From an uncultured Mucispirillum sp. (GTDB lineage: Bacteria > Chrysiogenota > Deferribacteres > Deferribacterales > Mucispirillaceae): DNA of 16,438 bases. The stretch lies in NCBI GenBank assembly GCA_947177675.1, contig CAMWVK010000004.1:1-16438 (forward strand), given 5' to 3'. The notes under the pieces were generated by a model that saw only the letters and a list, made by a program, of their open reading frames with translations, had not been told where the DNA came from and did not search any database. Of this stretch, positions 13,934-16,438 are shown piece by piece. Position 1 is the first letter of the stretch; the number at the start of each line of letters is the position of its first letter. The translations under genes and the position numbers were made by a program.

Positions 13934-15625
13934 GTGGCTAGTGTAATAGATGCATTATTAATAACCTTAGGTGTAGATTCAAGCGGCGTAAAATCTGGTA
14001 TGGAACAGGCTGAAAACACTATCGCAGCAAGTGCTAAAAACATTATGAATAATATATTAGCACCATTAGCTGCTGCACTTGCCGTAGGCTCTGCTTTTAA
14101 AGAATATTTAGCAGGAGCTCAGGCGGTGGGTAATCTTGCTACCACATTAAATGAAAACCAGGAAGATATGCAGGCGTGGGCTGGTGCTGTAGAGCGTGCA
14201 GGTGGTGATGCATCTGCATTTGAAGGCTCGCTTGTATCACTTAATTCTAAAATGTTAGAGTTTGCTCAAACTGGCACAAGCAGTGCTGCCCCTGCCCTTG
14301 CCCAGCTTGGAATATCTGCAAGAGACAGTAATGGCAATATTAAATCATCTATTGATATTATGCAGGAACTTGCAAGAGTTGCAGACACAATGGACCCAGC
14401 ACGATTCCAGGCACTAACATCATCGCTTGGTATTGACAGTGGCACACTGCTTTTATTGAAGCAAGGCTCTATGTCTGTTGATGAGCTGGTTGCTCGCCAA
14501 AAGCTGCTGGGTGTATATACCGCAGAAGATAGTGCTATTACAACAAAAATGGGTAATGCAATTAAAGATTTAATGCAGGTATTGAAAAGTATATCTACAA
14601 TAATAATGCGGTTTGTGCTGCCGCCTTTAACATGGCTTACTGATAAAATGGTAGAGTTTGTATTATTTATTAGAGAGCATGAAGTATTTCTGCGGGCTGT
14701 TATTTCTGGTATTGCCGCTGTGCTTACTGCTGTATTGCTGCCAGCCATGATAAAAATAGGAGCCGCTGCACTTGCTAACCCATTAACATGGATATTTATA
14801 GCAGTAGCTGCTGCCGTGCTTGCAGTATCGTTATTGATAGAAGATTTATATGTTTATATTAAGGATGGTAAATCTTCATTAGGCGAGTTTTGGAGCATGT
14901 TTGGAAGTGGCGAAGAAGTAGCAGCGAAACTATCAAAAGCATGGGCAAAACTTAAAGAATTTTTTAGCAGCTTTTTAGATGTAGCAGTTAAAAATTTTAA
15001 ATTGCTGGTTAAAGCAGTAGCAAGCTTAGTGGATTTTGTATTAACTCTTGGTTCTTACTTAGGCTACTTATTTAATCTGATTACTTCTATTTTTACTTTT
15101 GATGGCGAAGGAATAACAAAAGCCTTTGAAGGCTTAGGTGTAGCCGGTGAAAAATTAAAAGATATATTTTTAAATATTGTAGGCTACATTAAAGACATGC
15201 TTTTAAATTTCTTAGATTTTGTAGGGTTAAAAGAACCGCTGCTTGCTTTTTTTGATGCATTTGCACAAAAAGCATCTGCTGTGTTTAAAAGTGTTATGGA
15301 GTTTATGGCTCCAGTAATAGACGGTATAAAATTTATTGCTGGCGGTATTGCTAATGTAGCAGGCTTTGCTAAAGATAAACTTGCTGGTGGTATAGAAGCA
15401 GTGGCATCATTTTTTGGTGCTGGTAGTGATACAACACCAGCAGCAGCATTACCAAATAACACTAACAATAACACAAATAATATTACAAGCACTAATAGTG
15501 TAAACGTAGGCACAATCAGTGTTGTATCAAATAATGCAGACCCTAAACAAGTAGCAAAAGAAATACCTGCAGCTATGAATAATTATAATAGCTATATTCC
15601 AGCAAATGCTGCAGTTGCGTATTAA
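13934..15625 (+). CDS. Tail tape measure protein
   Basis: Predicted 563 residues from a GTG start at 13934, supported by AAAGGAG (13921-13927). It spans the tail tube lumen and sets tail length; its modest size suggests a short tail. The N-terminal DALLITLGVDSSGVKSGMEQAE is the usual opening of this family. Long amphipathic helices follow, then a hydrophobic stretch at about 254-305 (AVLTAVLLPAMIKIG and LTWIFIAVAAAVLAVSLLIEDLYVYI) of the sort seen in the membrane-inserting parts of tape measures. An asparagine/threonine-rich linker lies at about 507-522 before the conserved C-terminal NVGTISVVSNNADPKQVAKE. It stands between chaperone and baseplate genes, as expected. Confidence 0.92.
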   Translation: MASVIDALLITLGVDSSGVKSGMEQAENTIAASAKNIMNNILAPLAAALAVGSAFKEYLAGAQAVGNLATTLNENQEDMQAWAGAVERAGGDASAFEGSLVSLNSKMLEFAQTGTSSAAPALAQLGISARDSNGNIKSSIDIMQELARVADTMDPARFQALTSSLGIDSGTLLLLKQGSMSVDELVARQKLLGVYTAEDSAITTKMGNAIKDLMQVLKSISTIIMRFVLPPLTWLTDKMVEFVLFIREHEVFLRAVISGIAAVLTAVLLPAMIKIGAAALANPLTWIFIAVAAAVLAVSLLIEDLYVYIKDGKSSLGEFWSMFGSGEEVAAKLSKAWAKLKEFFSSFLDVAVKNFKLLVKAVASLVDFVLTLGSYLGYLFNLITSIFTFDGEGITKAFEGLGVAGEKLKDIFLNIVGYIKDMLLNFLDFVGLKEPLLAFFDAFAQKASAVFKSVMEFMAPVIDGIKFIAGGIANVAGFAKDKLAGGIEAVASFFGAGSDTTPAAALPNNTNNNTNNITSTNSVNVGTISVVSNNADPKQVAKEIPAAMNNYNSYIPANAAVAY

Positions 15626-15634
15626 AGGTGAGTT

Positions 15635-16141
15635 ATGCTGCAAGAAATATGGACTATACTAGATGAACAAAGTTTGCCAGTAGTAACATTTACAAGCTTT
15701 ATTTCATTAGATAGTGATAGCTCGTCAAAAATCACGAACTATACATCAGAAAAAGGCACTTTTTCATCTTATAATAAAATTGTTGCTCCTGATGAATTGG
15801 CTGTTACACTTGCCATTCAAGGCAATGCAGCAGAGATACAAGATGCAATAGCTGTTTTAGATACACTTAGAAAAGAGCCGCAAAAAGTAAGCATTGTAAG
15901 CCCATATAAAGAATATAAGTGGTTTTCACTAGAAAGTTACAGCTATAGCTTTAATCAGTCGCAAGGCGTAAATCTGCTTATAGCTGCTATGAATTTCAAG
16001 CAGGTTAATGAAGTAGAAGCAATATATACAAACAGTATAAAATACCCTAAAAATCCAAGTGCGGCATCTGCAGTAAATGGCGGAAAAAAACAAGGTTTAC
16101 AAAGTATTTTATCTAAAATAGAAGAAGGTGTTGGGTTATGA
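15635..16141 (+). CDS. Dit-like baseplate protein
   Basis: Predicted 168 residues. AAAGGTG (15624-15630) overlaps the tape-measure stop and serves the ATG at 15635. The N-terminal part has VVTFTSFISLDSDSSSKITN and EKGTFSSYNKIVAPDELAVTL; the middle has LDTLRKEPQKVSIVSPYKEYKWFSLESYSY, the pattern of Dit-like N-terminal domains that form the ring at the tube tip. The C-terminal 35 residues are glycine- and lysine-rich (NGGKKQGLQ) and may be flexible. It overlaps the next gene by four bases (ATGA). The Dit-like call is by pattern and position. Confidence 0.75.
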   Translation: MLQEIWTILDEQSLPVVTFTSFISLDSDSSSKITNYTSEKGTFSSYNKIVAPDELAVTLAIQGNAAEIQDAIAVLDTLRKEPQKVSIVSPYKEYKWFSLESYSYSFNQSQGVNLLIAAMNFKQVNEVEAIYTNSIKYPKNPSAASAVNGGKKQGLQSILSKIEEGVGL

Positions 16142-16438
16142 TAGAAATACCTCTTGAGCAGATACCAAATCAAATATTTGAAATTATTTTAAATCAGCAG
16201 GACTGCACTATACATTTATATGTGCGCGGTGATTACTTATATCTTGATTTAGAAATAGCAAATACTCCATTTTTTTATGGTGCTATTTATCTTGACCGCA
16301 CACCAGTTCTGCCCGTTCAGAAAGAAACATTTAACGGCAATTTTTTATTTATAGATACTTTAGGCAGGCAGCACCCAGAATATACAAAATTAAATGATAG
16401 ATATAAACTTTATTACTTAACTAATGATGATGTAGCAG
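16138..16438 (+). CDS. Baseplate plug family protein (Pam3 gp18-like), 5' part
   Basis: An open frame starts at ATG 16138 within the ATGA overlap and runs off the window edge after 100 full codons. GAAGGTG at about 16124-16130 is its binding site. The protein begins MIEIPLEQIPNQIFEIILN, continues with TIHLYVRGDYLYLDLEIA and later shows LPVQKETFNGNFLFIDTLG and YKLYYLTNDD. This matches the baseplate plug family of contractile phages, proteins of roughly 100-110 residues that close the tube tip. Only a short C-terminal piece can be missing. Confidence 0.8.
   Translation, partial: MIEIPLEQIPNQIFEIILNQQDCTIHLYVRGDYLYLDLEIANTPFFYGAIYLDRTPVLPVQKETFNGNFLFIDTLGRQHPEYTKLNDRYKLYYLTNDDVA

Overview
The window is the head-and-tail structural module of a contractile-tailed (myovirus-type) phage or prophage with an AT-rich genome. 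Every gene is on the + strand. Nothing here identifies the host with certainty: there is no ribosomal, tRNA or housekeeping gene. The AT-rich composition, strong AGA/TTA codon use and clean AAGGAG-type ribosome binding sites only suggest an AT-rich bacterium. No integrase, repressor or attachment site is seen, so free phage versus prophage cannot be decided.

Layout. A small membrane protein with a coiled coil (148-444) is followed by the DNA-packaging pair, small terminase (434-892) and large terminase (882-2066). Next comes a DUF1073-type portal (2069-4048) whose C-terminus carries an extra domain resembling the phage-head Barnase/EndoU/colicin/RelE-like nucleases. Then come a MuF-like minor head protein (4383-5189), a DUF2213 prohead protease with a scaffold-like C-terminus and a strong internal start (5489-6784; 6188), a capsid cement-like protein (6797-7294) and a DUF2184 major capsid protein (7322-8347). 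The connector and neck genes follow (8538-10950). After them lie the DUF3383 tail sheath (11211-12716), tail tube (12732-13157), tail assembly chaperone with a -1 frameshift extension (13281-13918), tape measure (13934-15625), a Dit-like baseplate protein (15635-16141) and the start of a baseplate plug protein (16138 to the edge).

Unusually for a tightly packed late operon, several gene junctions hold 120-330 bases of palindromic, often G-rich sequence. At least five insertions look like one family of nested hairpin elements (104-134, 4297-4373, 6080-6169, 8354-8502, 10975-11194). Stem sequences differ between copies while pairing is kept. One copy sits in frame inside the protease-scaffold gene, as Rickettsia palindromic elements do in their genes. 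Every copy ends a short distance before a start codon. A second, AT-rich hairpin occurs twice in opposite orientation (5371-5400 and 13163-13192).

How the genes work together: the terminases cut and pump DNA through the portal into a shell built from the major capsid, scaffold and protease and stabilised by the cement protein. The connector genes close the head and join it to a sheath-and-tube tail. The tube length is set by the tape measure with help from the frameshifted chaperones, and the tail is capped by the baseplate proteins. The portal-linked nuclease-like domain and any other head-borne cargo would be placed to enter the host with the DNA.
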